DNA of 64,000 nucleotides from Clostridia bacterium (GCA_900767715.1 CAAGAD010000005.1:682001-746000), one strand, 5' to 3'; numbered from the stretch's first letter, positions 32,610 through 41,569 are shown. Notes: a model not told the origin generated them from the sequence alone. Numbers and translations: made by a program.

Positions 32610-34121
32610 TTAAGCGGTTATACCGTTCGTAATGAATACATAACCGTTTTCAGTGTTGATGATTAATTTTGCAACAGTGTTGAGGTCAGCGCCATAAGCA
32701 TAGCACTGGTAAACATTGTCGGCATTGTGCTCCACTCGACCCACGCCCGCATAGATTTCTGGCGTTGTGGTGGAAACGATTGTGATGGCATATTTGTCGC
32801 CATTTGGGTCTTCGGCTGGCGAGTTCCCCTTTGGCGCAAGGATTGACACTGGTGCGCCTTTCGTAGTGATTCTGCTTTCTGCGTCCGCAATGTTGTGGAA
32901 AGAAACATAGACCCTACTTGAACCCGATTTCGACTCCACATTAGCATAGTCCACGCCCACGAGATTCACTGCGCCCGACCTGGTAGTGATGAGGGCTTGA
33001 CGCAAACTGTTCGTAGTGTCATAATAGCCCGTTTCATCGGCAAAAGTGACATTAATATTGCCCGAAATGGTGGTAACATCTACATATTCGGTTGCCGATT
33101 TTATAGTCACTGCACCCGAAGATGTGGAAACGGAAAGTTTGCTATTAGATTTATCGATTATAATCTTTCCGTTGGCGCAATAAAGGTCGCAATAAGCGTT
33201 CGCTTCACCAATGCTGATAGAACCTTCATTCGTGATATTCACGTATGCGCCGGCGTCAACTTTACCAAGCGTTACGCTGGTATTGACGGCGTTGATGTCA
33301 ACGTCGTTAATTGTGGTGATATTGATTTTTCCGCCATTGCCCGTATAGACAAGGCTGTCAACTTCGGTGGCGCTGAGATAACCCGTCGAAGAGTTATCCA
33401 CAACGAAGTCCCCGAATGTGTATTTGTTTGAGCCTTTTTCGGTAAAATTGATTTTACCCTTGCTCGTTGTTATTTTTGTTTTGGTTAAATTCAGTTTGGT
33501 TCGTTCAGTGGTTGTAAGACTGCCGGCGTGCAGTTCTGCGGTGAGTTCACCCGTCAAGTCCACATTGTCCAAAATGATTTCACCCGATTGAGTAACAAGG
33601 TAAAGATTGTCGTGCTCCAAGGCATAATCTGCACCCACGGTGATTGCGCCCGAACTGGTTTCCAAACGCACTGTTCCTACGTCTGCAATAAGTGTCGCCG
33701 GAATGTAAACTGTGACATAGCATTTACCACGCAGTTTCAGTCCGTCTGGCTCATAGGTTGTGCCGACAAGCGAGTTGGTGGAATGGTCGAATTCAAAGTT
33801 ATATTTCACGTCGCCTTGACTTGCTTTGACCAAGCCGAACAAATCTCGCGACATTGTTGCGCTGACCCGACTATTTTCTTGGTCGGTAACAATCAAATTC
33901 AACTGATACGCGCCCGCACGCAAAACAATGTTTTCGGTCGTAAGACCTGAAACGCTTGCGGTGGTGGTGATTTCTCGGTTTTTGCTATAATTCGCCAGTC
34001 GATAGCCGAACAGCGAATGCGCAGGCATTACAAAAAGGTAGCCCACGAATATCAAAAACAACGCCAGCAGAATGCCAACGACAATCATCAACGCGATTCC
34101 AACTTTCTTTACAACCTTCAA
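32610..34121 (-). CDS. Membrane-anchored beta-repeat protein (DUF4097-like)
   Basis: 503 residues: one N-terminal helix (about 5-32) with a short cytoplasmic end, then an all-beta body with recurring 'L.T.SG.I.V', 'VTT.SGNINV', 'ITTRSGAVNL' strand-turn units, as in DUF4097 putative-adhesin beta-helices. Expected outside the membrane. No catalytic site. TTG start after AAAGGAG, which overlaps the alaS stop; the hydrogenase gene follows after 16 nt. Why it is placed between alaS and a hydrogenase is unclear. Confidence 0.75.
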   Translation of the reverse strand: MKVVKKVGIALMIVVGILLALFLIFVGYLFVMPAHSLFGYRLANYSKNREITTTASVSGLTTENIVLRAGAYQLNLIVTDQENSRVSATMSRDLFGLVKASQGDVKYNFEFDHSTNSLVGTTYEPDGLKLRGKCYVTVYIPATLIADVGTVRLETSSGAITVGADYALEHDNLYLVTQSGEIILDNVDLTGELTAELHAGSLTTTERTKLNLTKTKITTSKGKINFTEKGSNKYTFGDFVVDNSSTGYLSATEVDSLVYTGNGGKINITTINDVDINAVNTSVTLGKVDAGAYVNITNEGSISIGEANAYCDLYCANGKIIIDKSNSKLSVSTSSGAVTIKSATEYVDVTTISGNINVTFADETGYYDTTNSLRQALITTRSGAVNLVGVDYANVESKSGSSRVYVSFHNIADAESRITTKGAPVSILAPKGNSPAEDPNGDKYAITIVSTTTPEIYAGVGRVEHNADNVYQCYAYGADLNTVAKLIINTENGYVFITNGITA

Positions 34122-34132
34122 ATCAAACTCCT

Positions 34133-35938
34133 TTATTCAATGATTGCTTTGATACGGCGTACACCTGCCGAACTTGCTTCTTGTTTGGCAATCTTGAACT
34201 TGCCAATCAATCCGGTGTGTTCGACGTGTGGCCCGCCACAAATTTGGAAATCTAGGTCTCCAATTTTGTAAATGGTTACGAGTTCGTTTTCGTCAGCCTT
34301 GTGCACACCATATGCGCCTTGCGCTTTGGCGGTGTGGAATGGCATTTCCAAACGCTCGACCTTGATGTCTTTGGCGATTGCGTCATTGACAAACTTCTCC
34401 AACTCGGCGACCTCTTCGTCCGTGAGTTTTCTGTCAAAGTTGAAGTCGAAACGCAAACGTTCACTCGTGATGTTACTGCCCTTTTGCTCGACTTGTGTGC
34501 CAAACATTTTTCTAAGTCCTGCGAGCAACAAATGGCAAGCGGTATGCAAGCGAACGGTGGCTTCGCTGTTGTCAGCAAGACCGCCCTTGAATGCGCCAGC
34601 GCTAGTGGTACGTGCGAGTTCTTGGTGAGCCTTGAACGCTTCATCAAAGCCGTCTTTATCTACTGTATAGCCGTTTTCCTTTGCCATTTCTATGGTCATC
34701 TCGATAGGGAAACCGAATGTATCAAAAAGTCTAAATGCAGACTTACCGTTAATCACCTTATCTGGAATGAAATCGGCGTTTTGTGACTGCATAAAAGCAT
34801 TCTTTCTCTCAATGCCGTTTATTACTTTGTCAAATTCGCGGTTGCCAAGTTCCAAGGTCTTTAAGAACTTCTCTTCTTCCTTGTTCAACTCTTCTACAAT
34901 CTTGTTCTTGTTCTGCGCGAGTTCTGGATAGTCGTTTTTGAAATATTCAACATATCCGCAAGCAATCTCACCTAGATGACCGGCGTCAATGCCGAGTTTA
35001 CGCATATGGCGAATGGCACGACGAATCAAACGGCGCAAAACATAGCCTTGTCCAACGTTGCTAGGCACGATTGCCTTTTCGTCGCCAAGTATGATGACCG
35101 ATGTGCGAATGTGGTCGGCAATAATTCTAAATGACGCTTGCAATTCTTCGTCGGCGTAAGCCTTGCCCGAGAGATTTTCGAGCAGACGGATAGTAGGTGC
35201 GAATACTTCGCTGTCAAACACGGATTTGAGACCATTGAGCGTAACGAGAGTACGTTCCAATCCCATTCCGGTGTCGATATTTTTCTGTTTCAAAGGTTCA
35301 AATTTGTCGCCGTCGTGGTTAAACTCCATAAAGACGTCGTTCCATATTTCTACCCAACGGCTGTCGTCTGGGTCGAACACCTTTGGTGCTGGCGTGTTGT
35401 CGTCCACCCAATAGAACATTTCACTGTCACTGCCACAAGGTCCTTTGAGTTCCATATTTGGCCACCAGTTTTCTTCCACGAGCGCAACGCGTTCGCGTGG
35501 CATACCGCATTTAATCCAAGTGTCGATGGCCTCTTGGTCTTTTGGCACAAGCGCATTGCCCGCGAAAACAGTAACCGCCAAACGTTCGCGGTTAAGGTTG
35601 AGAACAGATGTTAAAAATTCATAACTCCATTCAATCATTTGTGTTTTGAAATAGTCGCCGAGCGACCAGTTGCCCAACATCTCAAAGAATGTTAGGTGAC
35701 AGATGTCGCCCACTTCGTCAATGTCGCCCGTGCGTACGCACTTTTGCACGTCGCACAAACGCTTGCCCATTGGGTGTGGCTGACCCAACAAATATGGTAC
35801 GAGTGGGTGCATTCCTGCCGTGGTAAACAACACACTAGGGTCGTTCTCTGGAATAACGCTTGCCGAAGCAATGCGCTTATGACCTTTGCTAGTGTAGAAG
35901 TTAAACCATTTATCTAGAAGTTCTTGTCTTGTAATCAT
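34133..35938 (-). CDS. alaS: Alanyl-tRNA synthetase, short form without C-Ala domain
   Basis: 601 residues, against about 870 for standard bacterial AlaRS. The class II catalytic core (TTAGMHPLVPYLLGQPHP, FFEMLGNWSLGDYFK) and tRNA-binding middle are present. The editing domain is present with both zinc motifs, HTACH and CGGPHVEH. The protein stops right after RRIKAIIE, so the whole oligomerisation/C-Ala region is missing. The stop is real: the next gene's ribosome site overlaps it, so this is not an assembly truncation. It follows glnS by 3 nt. Confidence 0.93.
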   Translation of the reverse strand: MITRQELLDKWFNFYTSKGHKRIASASVIPENDPSVLFTTAGMHPLVPYLLGQPHPMGKRLCDVQKCVRTGDIDEVGDICHLTFFEMLGNWSLGDYFKTQMIEWSYEFLTSVLNLNRERLAVTVFAGNALVPKDQEAIDTWIKCGMPRERVALVEENWWPNMELKGPCGSDSEMFYWVDDNTPAPKVFDPDDSRWVEIWNDVFMEFNHDGDKFEPLKQKNIDTGMGLERTLVTLNGLKSVFDSEVFAPTIRLLENLSGKAYADEELQASFRIIADHIRTSVIILGDEKAIVPSNVGQGYVLRRLIRRAIRHMRKLGIDAGHLGEIACGYVEYFKNDYPELAQNKNKIVEELNKEEEKFLKTLELGNREFDKVINGIERKNAFMQSQNADFIPDKVINGKSAFRLFDTFGFPIEMTIEMAKENGYTVDKDGFDEAFKAHQELARTTSAGAFKGGLADNSEATVRLHTACHLLLAGLRKMFGTQVEQKGSNITSERLRFDFNFDRKLTDEEVAELEKFVNDAIAKDIKVERLEMPFHTAKAQGAYGVHKADENELVTIYKIGDLDFQICGGPHVEHTGLIGKFKIAKQEASSAGVRRIKAIIE

Positions 35939-35941
35939 AAA

Positions 35942-37564
35942 TTATTTGCTGTCCTTCAAACTTACAGTTTCATTGTAAATCAAATTCTTTTTGTCTGCCT
36001 TGGTGTCGAGAATGTAATAGCCCATACGAACGAATTGCATCTGTTTGTCAGCCTTGACTTTGGTGGCAAACTTCTCGATGAAGCCGTGACGCACTTCGCG
36101 TGAATTTGGGTTCACGATTTCTGCCAAACGGTCTGGGTCAAAAGTTTCGCCAATCTTCAAAAGATTGTTGAAATGATAGGTTGTCATTGGAAGGCTATCT
36201 ACCACGCTTACCCAGTGAATTGTTGCCTTTGGTTTGGCACTGCCGTCAGCGACGATTGAGCATTCAAGGTGGTCGATTTCGCCCGCGTCATTCTTTACCA
36301 CTTTGTCGCAACGAATGATGTAGCAACCCATTAGACGCACAACATTGCCTGGGTACAAACGGAAGAATTTTGGTGCTGGTTCTTCCATAAAGTCTTCTTT
36401 CTCGATGTAGAGTTCGCGAGCAAAGATTGCGGTGTGATGACCAGAGTTTTCAACGGTTGGGTTATTGCTGATGTTTACCTTTTCAGTTTTCTTTTCCGCA
36501 TAGTTGGTGATAACCACTTTCAATGGGTTCACCACTGCCATAACGCGTTGTGCCGTCTTGTTCAAGTCTTCACGAACGCAGGCTTCCAAAATGTGTGGTT
36601 GCACAAGGCTATTGGACTTGCTGACGCCGATGCGGGTGCAGAATTCGCGCACACTGCTTGCTGGGTAACCTTTACGGCGAAGTGCGCGCACGGTTGGCAG
36701 GCGTGGGTCGTCCCAGCCGTCAACATAGCCAGAATTTACGAGCGTGTTTAGAAAACGTTTACTCATAACAGTGCCGTCAATGTTCAATCGAGCGAACTCA
36801 ATTTGTCTAGGTTTGCCCGCAATGGTACGGCAATGTTCAATCACCCAGTCGTACAATGGGCGGTGGTCTTCAAATTCGAGCGAGCACAATGAGTGTGTGA
36901 TGTTCTCGATGGCGTCTTCCAATGGGTGTGCAAAGTCGTACATTGGGTAAATGCACCATTTGTCGCCCGTGCGGAAGTGTGAAGTGTGCAAAATGCGGTA
37001 GATGACAGGGTCACGCATATTAATGTTTGGGCTAGCCATATCAATCTTGGCGCGAAGCACCTTTTCGCCGTCCTTAAACTCGCCGGCGCGCATACGTGCA
37101 AACAAATCAAGGTTCTCTTCAATCGAACGGTTGCGATATGGACTGTTTGTGCCAGGTGTGGTCAAAGTGCCACGAGTGGCGCTAATTTCGTCCGCGCTCA
37201 AATCGCATACATACGCCAAGCCTTGCTTGATGAAGTCAACGGCGGTTTCATAGATTTTTTCGTAATAGTCGCTCACATAAGCGCACTTGTTCCATTTGAA
37301 ACCGAGCCATTTGATGTCTTGTTTAATCGACTCCGCATACTCTTCCTTTTCTTTGTTTGGGTTGGTGTCGTCAAAACGCAAATTGGTTATGCCACCGAAC
37401 TTTTGCGCGGTCAAAAAGTCGATGCAAACGGCTTTGGCGTGACCGATGTGCAAATAACCCGTTGGCTCTGGTGGGAAGCGGGTGATAATCTTCTTTAAAT
37501 GCTTTTTCTCAATGTCTTCAACGATTGCTTGTTCAATAAAATTGCTTGGCTTAATTTCGTTCAT
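35942..37564 (-). CDS. glnS: Glutaminyl-tRNA synthetase
   Basis: 540-residue class I synthetase. PPEPTGYLHIGHAK has the HIGH box (39-42); VMSKR (near 268) is the KMSKS equivalent; the C-terminal half holds the two anticodon-binding beta barrels. Direct GlnRS charging is uncommon in Bacillota, where Gln-tRNA is mostly made by GatCAB, and it is often interpreted as acquired by transfer. First gene of the glnS-alaS-32610-hydA operon. The start follows AAGGAG. Confidence 0.96.
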   Translation of the reverse strand: MNEIKPSNFIEQAIVEDIEKKHLKKIITRFPPEPTGYLHIGHAKAVCIDFLTAQKFGGITNLRFDDTNPNKEKEEYAESIKQDIKWLGFKWNKCAYVSDYYEKIYETAVDFIKQGLAYVCDLSADEISATRGTLTTPGTNSPYRNRSIEENLDLFARMRAGEFKDGEKVLRAKIDMASPNINMRDPVIYRILHTSHFRTGDKWCIYPMYDFAHPLEDAIENITHSLCSLEFEDHRPLYDWVIEHCRTIAGKPRQIEFARLNIDGTVMSKRFLNTLVNSGYVDGWDDPRLPTVRALRRKGYPASSVREFCTRIGVSKSNSLVQPHILEACVREDLNKTAQRVMAVVNPLKVVITNYAEKKTEKVNISNNPTVENSGHHTAIFARELYIEKEDFMEEPAPKFFRLYPGNVVRLMGCYIIRCDKVVKNDAGEIDHLECSIVADGSAKPKATIHWVSVVDSLPMTTYHFNNLLKIGETFDPDRLAEIVNPNSREVRHGFIEKFATKVKADKQMQFVRMGYYILDTKADKKNLIYNETVSLKDSK

Positions 37565-37589
37565 AATAGAATGCTCCTTATATCATTGT

Positions 37590-37618
37590 ATTATATCAAA
37601 TGCGACAAGATTAGGCAA
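37590..37618 (-). promoter_or_regulatory. Promoter of the glnS operon
   Basis: Minus strand: -35 TTGCCT (37613-37618), 17-bp spacer, -10 TATAAT (37590-37595). Confidence 0.8.
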
Positions 37619-37632
37619 TAAAATAGAAACAT

Positions 37633-37656
37633 AAATGTAAATTTTGATTTACATTT
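37633..37656. promoter_or_regulatory. Perfect palindrome upstream of the glnS promoter
   Basis: AAATGTAAAT/ATTTACATTT, 10-bp arms around TTTG, 15 bp upstream of the -35. Could be an operator, or a terminator for plus-strand transcription (T run follows), though no gene precedes it. Confidence 0.45.
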
Positions 37657-37731
37657 TTTGAAAATTTATTCACACCACACCAACTACTTTTTTTGGCAAA
37701 ATAAACGCCACATATCTCGGCTTTGGTAAAC

Positions 37732-37757
37732 AAAAAAGTGGTTTGCACCACTTTTTT
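37732..37757 (-). terminator. Terminator of the Gly-rich zinc-ribbon gene
   Basis: A6, GTGG-TTTGCA-CCAC, T6. Confidence 0.75.
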
Positions 37758-37762
37758 CACAT

Positions 37763-38611
37763 TTAATCTAAACTTGCGCCACAATTAGGGCATTTTTTGT
37801 CGTCTGGACTGAGTTTGCCACTGCAATAAGGGCAATGTCGGTTAAGTCGTTTCTCTTCTGCCAGTTCTTTTGCTTTTTCTTCGGCGATTTTGGCTTGCTG
37901 TTTTTGTTTGCTCTTAATCACAATCAAGATTGCACCGGCAATGCAACCTGCCACCACTACGCTGGCAATCGAAATTATCGTTATGCTGGTTTTCTTGCCA
38001 TTAATGCATTTGATGTACTCGCCGTCGTCAGTCAATGGAATGTTTTTGTAGCCAACATTGATTGAGTCAGTGTTGGAAGTAATTGGGTTGGAATTAACAG
38101 CCAACTGTATACTATCACCCACACGAATTGAGCGGATTGCTTCGCTAGTATATACTGAGAATGTATAACCGTTTAGAATCTTATCAACCCCATTTTCTTG
38201 GTAGTCAATTTTGTAAGTCACATACCAACGGTCGCAATCTTCGTTGTAAAATCTGTCAGTCACCTCGCCGTCAACTAGATACTCATTATGCAACTCAGCA
38301 TACTGAATCATATCTAAATAATAAGCGCGGTCAACCTTAATCTTATTAATGGCTTTGTCGTTTACGCCCAAGGTAATGGACAGAGTGACAATCAAGAAAA
38401 TCGCCATAAACATAAGCGCGGTAAGAAAGGATAAAAATCCTGCACGTCCTTCGCTGATTATGAAATAGTGATGACCGATGTGGAATCTCACTGGACCGCG
38501 TGGACGACCACCGCCACCACCGCTAGAACCTCCGCGGAAACCACCGCCACCGAAACTGCTACCACCTGAGAAGTGACTACCGCCACCACCGCCGTGTGAA
38601 CCACTTGGCAT
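37763..38611 (-). CDS. Gly-rich membrane protein with zinc ribbon
   Basis: 282 residues. Residues 1-40 are a Gly/Ser/Arg-rich low-complexity tail like that of TPM/YgcG-related proteins. A membrane helix (about 58-82) is followed by an extracytoplasmic domain (about 85-200; YNEDCDRWYVTYKIDYQENG) and a second helix (about 209-232). A charged coiled coil follows, then a C-terminal zinc ribbon (CPYC, CPNC). No family was named. The start follows a perfect AGGAGG. Confidence 0.65.
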   Translation of the reverse strand: MPSGSHGGGGGSHFSGGSSFGGGGFRGGSSGGGGGRPRGPVRFHIGHHYFIISEGRAGFLSFLTALMFMAIFLIVTLSITLGVNDKAINKIKVDRAYYLDMIQYAELHNEYLVDGEVTDRFYNEDCDRWYVTYKIDYQENGVDKILNGYTFSVYTSEAIRSIRVGDSIQLAVNSNPITSNTDSINVGYKNIPLTDDGEYIKCINGKKTSITIISIASVVVAGCIAGAILIVIKSKQKQQAKIAEEKAKELAEEKRLNRHCPYCSGKLSPDDKKCPNCGASLD

Positions 38612-38746
38612 ATTAACCTCCTAAATTTTTTAATGATAAAATATCATCTAAATTAATTTTTATGCTTTTATTATAACAAAATTATTGTTGAATGAAAAGA
38701 GTTTTTTTTTAAATTTAAAATAAATAAAAATATTTATAAAAAATAA

Positions 38747-39346
38747 TTAATTTAATTCTTTAAGTTTGATAAATTTAATAAATGGCATTCTAATTGCAGA
38801 AATAGTTAAATAATAAATATTTTTTTCTAAATCTGTTATTTTAAAAGGATTTTTACTTATTTTTTTCTTATTTTCTTTCATTCTTTCAATGCTACCAAAC
38901 AATTTTAATTCGCTCTCAAAATCTGTCCAGCACATTGTGTAAAAATTATTTTTATTTTTTGGCTTTTGTTTATTTATTTTTTTTATTTTTTTTGGAAAAA
39001 ATCTTTCGGCAATTTTTTCGTCATACTCTTTTACAATCTGCACGTCAATGCCAAGTGGTCGTTTGTCAACTGCAACTGCCACCAAATTATTGCTATGCGA
39101 AATGTTGAAATAAAATTCATTATTTGTTAGCCCCGGCTTACCCGTTACGTCGCGCACAATGTCAAGACTGTCAAGGCTCAACTTATAGAACTTATCGGTC
39201 AAATATTTTAACATTAAATAGGACGCGTAAGTGCGGGTCTTATTTTCCGCTTTTTTATACTCATTTATACGCTTTTCAAAATAAGCCGACTCCACCTTTT
39301 CGCCGTTATATTTAAAATTGTTAATATCATATACACAAACTTTCAT
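38747..39346 (-). CDS. 4'-phosphopantetheinyl transferase (Sfp-type)
   Basis: 199 residues. It moves the phosphopantetheine arm from CoA onto a carrier protein. Motifs: FNISHSNNLVAVAV (about 86-99), GIDVQIV (about 104-110; Mg-binding Asp) and CWTDFESELKLFG (about 143-155; WxxxEAxxK equivalent, with Ser for Ala). The C-terminal third is short and lysine-rich. The start is set at 39346 because the -10 of its promoter overlaps the upstream ATG at 39364. It is AT-rich relative to its neighbours. No polyketide or peptide synthetase is nearby, so its target is unknown. Confidence 0.75.
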   Translation of the reverse strand: MKVCVYDINNFKYNGEKVESAYFEKRINEYKKAENKTRTYASYLMLKYLTDKFYKLSLDSLDIVRDVTGKPGLTNNEFYFNISHSNNLVAVAVDKRPLGIDVQIVKEYDEKIAERFFPKKIKKINKQKPKNKNNFYTMCWTDFESELKLFGSIERMKENKKKISKNPFKITDLEKNIYYLTISAIRMPFIKFIKLKELN

Positions 39347-39362
39347 ACTGCTTTCCAACTCC

Positions 39363-39390
39363 ATTATATCTAATTTTACATAAATTGCAA
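39363..39390 (-). promoter_or_regulatory. Promoter of the phosphopantetheinyl transferase gene
   Basis: Minus strand: -35 TTGCAA (39385-39390), 16-bp spacer, -10 TATAAT (39363-39368). Confidence 0.75.
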
Positions 39391-39453
39391 ACTAATGGAA
39401 AATATTTTTGACTTGGTGCCACAAAAATGCTAAAATTCGGTTAGGAGAAAGTT

Positions 39454-40077
39454 ATGTGTTTTAGGTTTAGAACCTACAATAAGTTTAAAGAAGAAAAATG
39501 GGAAGAGTTGAGCCCGGAAGAGCGCCTTGAAACTTTCCAAAAACTCGAAAATATACAAGCAAAAAAATTGGGACGCCCCGCCTACACCATTTCGCCGAAC
39601 TATTCGTGGAGCGAACTAGTTAATGGTGAATGTTCCAGCCGATATAAAATCATTCAAATCAACCAGCGTTTTTTGTACGAGCCAGAGTTGAGATTTTTGG
39701 GAATGATGACAATCTTTCACGAAGGCAGGCACGCCTTTCAGTACGAAAGTTGCTTTGGTGAGAGCGAGCCGTCGCGTTTCAGTCGCGCGTACAAATGGAA
39801 ACGCAACTTTGAAGGCTACATTAACGGAATGACTGACAAATACTCATTCTACTCAATGCAACCCGTCGAACTCGACGCCAACAAATACGCCATCAATCGT
39901 ATGCTCGATTTCTCGCACCGATACCGCTACGAGCCACTCTACCACCGCACGCTCACCTTTAAGGAAAACGCTATGGAAAACGCCAAGGACGTGGCACGCA
40001 AAGAACTCGGCATCTTCTACAAATGGAAAGTTGCCCGTCGTACCAAACGTGAACGCGAAAAAAATCATTATGACTAA
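39454..40077 (+). CDS. HExxH putative zinc metalloprotein
   Basis: 207 residues. MTIFHEGRHAFQYES holds HEGRH at 89-93, and VELDANKYA gives a candidate third ligand (Glu139), the gluzincin-like HExxH...E pattern. The N-terminus is soluble with no signal peptide, so it acts in the cytosol. The protein is rich in aromatic and basic residues and does not match a family I know. It could be a small peptidase with a regulatory role, like ImmA, but no adjacent repressor is arranged with it. Good AGGAG ribosome site and a terminator follow. Confidence 0.65.
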   Translation: MCFRFRTYNKFKEEKWEELSPEERLETFQKLENIQAKKLGRPAYTISPNYSWSELVNGECSSRYKIIQINQRFLYEPELRFLGMMTIFHEGRHAFQYESCFGESEPSRFSRAYKWKRNFEGYINGMTDKYSFYSMQPVELDANKYAINRMLDFSHRYRYEPLYHRTLTFKENAMENAKDVARKELGIFYKWKVARRTKREREKNHYD

Positions 40078-40104
40078 AAAAAAGAAGCGCAACGCTTCTT
40101 TTTT
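40078..40104. terminator. Bidirectional terminator
   Basis: A6, GAAGCG-CAA-CGCTTC, T6; convergent with the XRE gene ending at 40103. Confidence 0.85.
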
Positions 40105-40342
40105 ACACTTCCAAATTTTCCATAGAAAATAACGGACTATCAAAGAATTGGGACAATGTAATTCCAAAGCCTTGACAGATTAGGGTAATCGTATCAATAT
40201 TAACAGTTTTACACTTTTCATTAATTATTGAGCGCAAAGTTGATTCTGGCATTGCAACTGCTTTTGATAATCTATATTGCGTCATACTGTTCTCTATTAA
40301 TAATTGTGAAATTCTCATTGCAACGGCTCTACCAGTATTCAT
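40103..40342 (-). CDS. Small XRE-family regulator
   Basis: 79 residues. HTH core SMTQYRLSKAVAMPESTLRSIINEK (about 20-44) followed by NIDTITLICQGFGITLSQFF. No sensor domain. The start at 40342 follows AGGAG; the longer frame to 40378 has no support. It is divergent from the SLOG-like gene at 40445 with a short palindrome between them, a third XRE/divergent-partner pair in the window. Confidence 0.75.
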   Translation of the reverse strand: MNTGRAVAMRISQLLIENSMTQYRLSKAVAMPESTLRSIINEKCKTVNIDTITLICQGFGITLSQFFDSPLFSMENLEV

Positions 40343-40387
40343 AATAACTCCTACACTGAGTTTATCATTATGAAGCACATGAAAAAT

Positions 40388-40401
40388 CGCGACATATCGC
40401 G
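40388..40401. promoter_or_regulatory. Palindrome in the XRE / SLOG-like divergent gap
   Basis: CGCGA-CATA-TCGCG, the only GC-rich element in an AT-rich gap. Possible operator. Confidence 0.4.
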
Positions 40402-40444
40402 GTATTTGTTTGATTTTTTATTATATGTTTGGTAAACTACCATT

Positions 40445-40879
40445 ATGAGAGAGCCGATATATTCTTGTTTAATTCTTGACTTTGATACTGAAACAGATTA
40501 TCTACCGACATATGTTATAGATAATGTGGAATTTATGATTCTAGATTATATAACTAGATTGAAAATATTTAAGTTTTTCGTTTTTAACTCTGGGGCATTT
40601 AGCCATTATTGCATACAACTGTTATCGCGTTTAAAAGATAATTTTCCTTATCTAAGGATACACATTTTAGGTACTAAACATAATATCAAAAATAAGTATT
40701 TGAATGATTTTGATGTAGTTGATGAAATTATTAAAATTGACGCATCTCTTCTCGCCATAATTCAAGACATAATCACACCAAATTGCAGAACCGCAATTAC
40801 ATATTCTAATAGTCACGACAATTATGAAGAAATATTAGCAATCTTAAAGAAGAACCATATACAAACAATAGTAACATAA
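40445..40879 (+). CDS. Hypothetical SLOG-fold-like protein (DUF1273/YpsA resemblance)
   Basis: 144 residues. The central part FKFFVFNSGAFSHYCIQLLSRLKDNFPYLRIHILG follows the YpsA/DUF1273 pattern 'GGAxGFDxxAAExVLxLKxxYPxIxLxxVLP', but with a degenerate glycine motif (NSGAF). The beginning (CLILDFDTE) and end are unlike the family. SLOG domains bind nucleotides or small ligands; with the key residues weakened, function here is uncertain. AT-rich composition. Divergent from an XRE repressor, ends in a terminator. Confidence 0.5.
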   Translation: MREPIYSCLILDFDTETDYLPTYVIDNVEFMILDYITRLKIFKFFVFNSGAFSHYCIQLLSRLKDNFPYLRIHILGTKHNIKNKYLNDFDVVDEIIKIDASLLAIIQDIITPNCRTAITYSNSHDNYEEILAILKKNHIQTIVT

Positions 40880-40907
40880 AAAAAAGAAGCGGTTAGGCTT
40901 CTTTTTT
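40877..40907. terminator. Bidirectional terminator
   Basis: GAAGC-GGTTAG-GCTTC (40886-40901) between A and T runs; shared with pgsA, whose stop is at 40906. Confidence 0.85.
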
Positions 40908-41481
40908 AATCTTTGAATGCTTCCTTATTTTTGGTCATATAGTTAATGCCCGAGATGATGGTGAGCAAGACACTAACGCCAAGGAACACATTGCACACCC
41001 ACAAAAGCACGGTGTTGAATGTGCAGACGCCGATTTCGGTCATAAGAAGTGAATAGAGCAAGAAGCCGGTGAGTGCCACCATTTGCGAAACGGTCTTATA
41101 CTTGCCCAGTTTGTCAGCGGCAATCACCACGCCTTTTGTGGCAGCGAGTTGACGAAGTGCCGCCACCATAAACTCACGACCGATGACGATTGTGAGTGTA
41201 ATGACGCCAAAATACATATTGACAGTGCCGTCAGCGACAATCATAAACAGCACGGTGCTGGTCAAAAGTTTGTCGGCAATCGGGTCAAGGAATTTGCCGA
41301 AATTGGTGATAAGATTATATTTGCGCGCAATCTTGCCGTCCAGCATATCTGTAAACGACGCGAGCAAGAAAAGTGCTAGTGCCACCACCTTGCAATATGG
41401 AAACATTGGCACGAGATAGAATAGCATAATGAATGGAATCATAATTATGCGACTGAGCGTGAGTTTGTTGGGTAGATTCAT
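40906..41481 (-). CDS. pgsA: CDP-diacylglycerol-glycerol-3-phosphate 3-phosphatidyltransferase
   Basis: 191 residues. Membrane enzyme for the committed step of phosphatidylglycerol synthesis. The CDP-alcohol signature D-G-x2-A-R-x8-G-x3-D-x3-D is complete (Asp48, Gly49, Ala52, Arg53, Gly62, Asp66, Asp70), with five or six membrane helices. The start follows AAGGAG. Often close to ftsK/recA in Bacillota; here ftsK is the upstream gene but each has its own promoter. Confidence 0.93.
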   Translation of the reverse strand: MNLPNKLTLSRIIMIPFIMLFYLVPMFPYCKVVALALFLLASFTDMLDGKIARKYNLITNFGKFLDPIADKLLTSTVLFMIVADGTVNMYFGVITLTIVIGREFMVAALRQLAATKGVVIAADKLGKYKTVSQMVALTGFLLYSLLMTEIGVCTFNTVLLWVCNVFLGVSVLLTIISGINYMTKNKEAFKD

Positions 41482-41503
41482 ATTTTCTCCTTAAATTTAA
41501 TCT

Positions 41504-41532
41504 ATTATAACATTGAAGTTGCACGATGTAAA
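41504..41532 (-). promoter_or_regulatory. pgsA promoter
   Basis: Minus strand: -35 TTTACA (41527-41532), 17-bp spacer, -10 TATAAT (41504-41509). Confidence 0.8.
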
Positions 41533-41543
41533 ACAAAATGAAC

Positions 41544-41569
41544 AAAAAAACTGCTCACGGCAGTTTTTT
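41544..41569. terminator. ftsK terminator
   Basis: A7, CTGC-TCACG-GCAG, T6; overlaps the ftsK stop. Confidence 0.8.
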
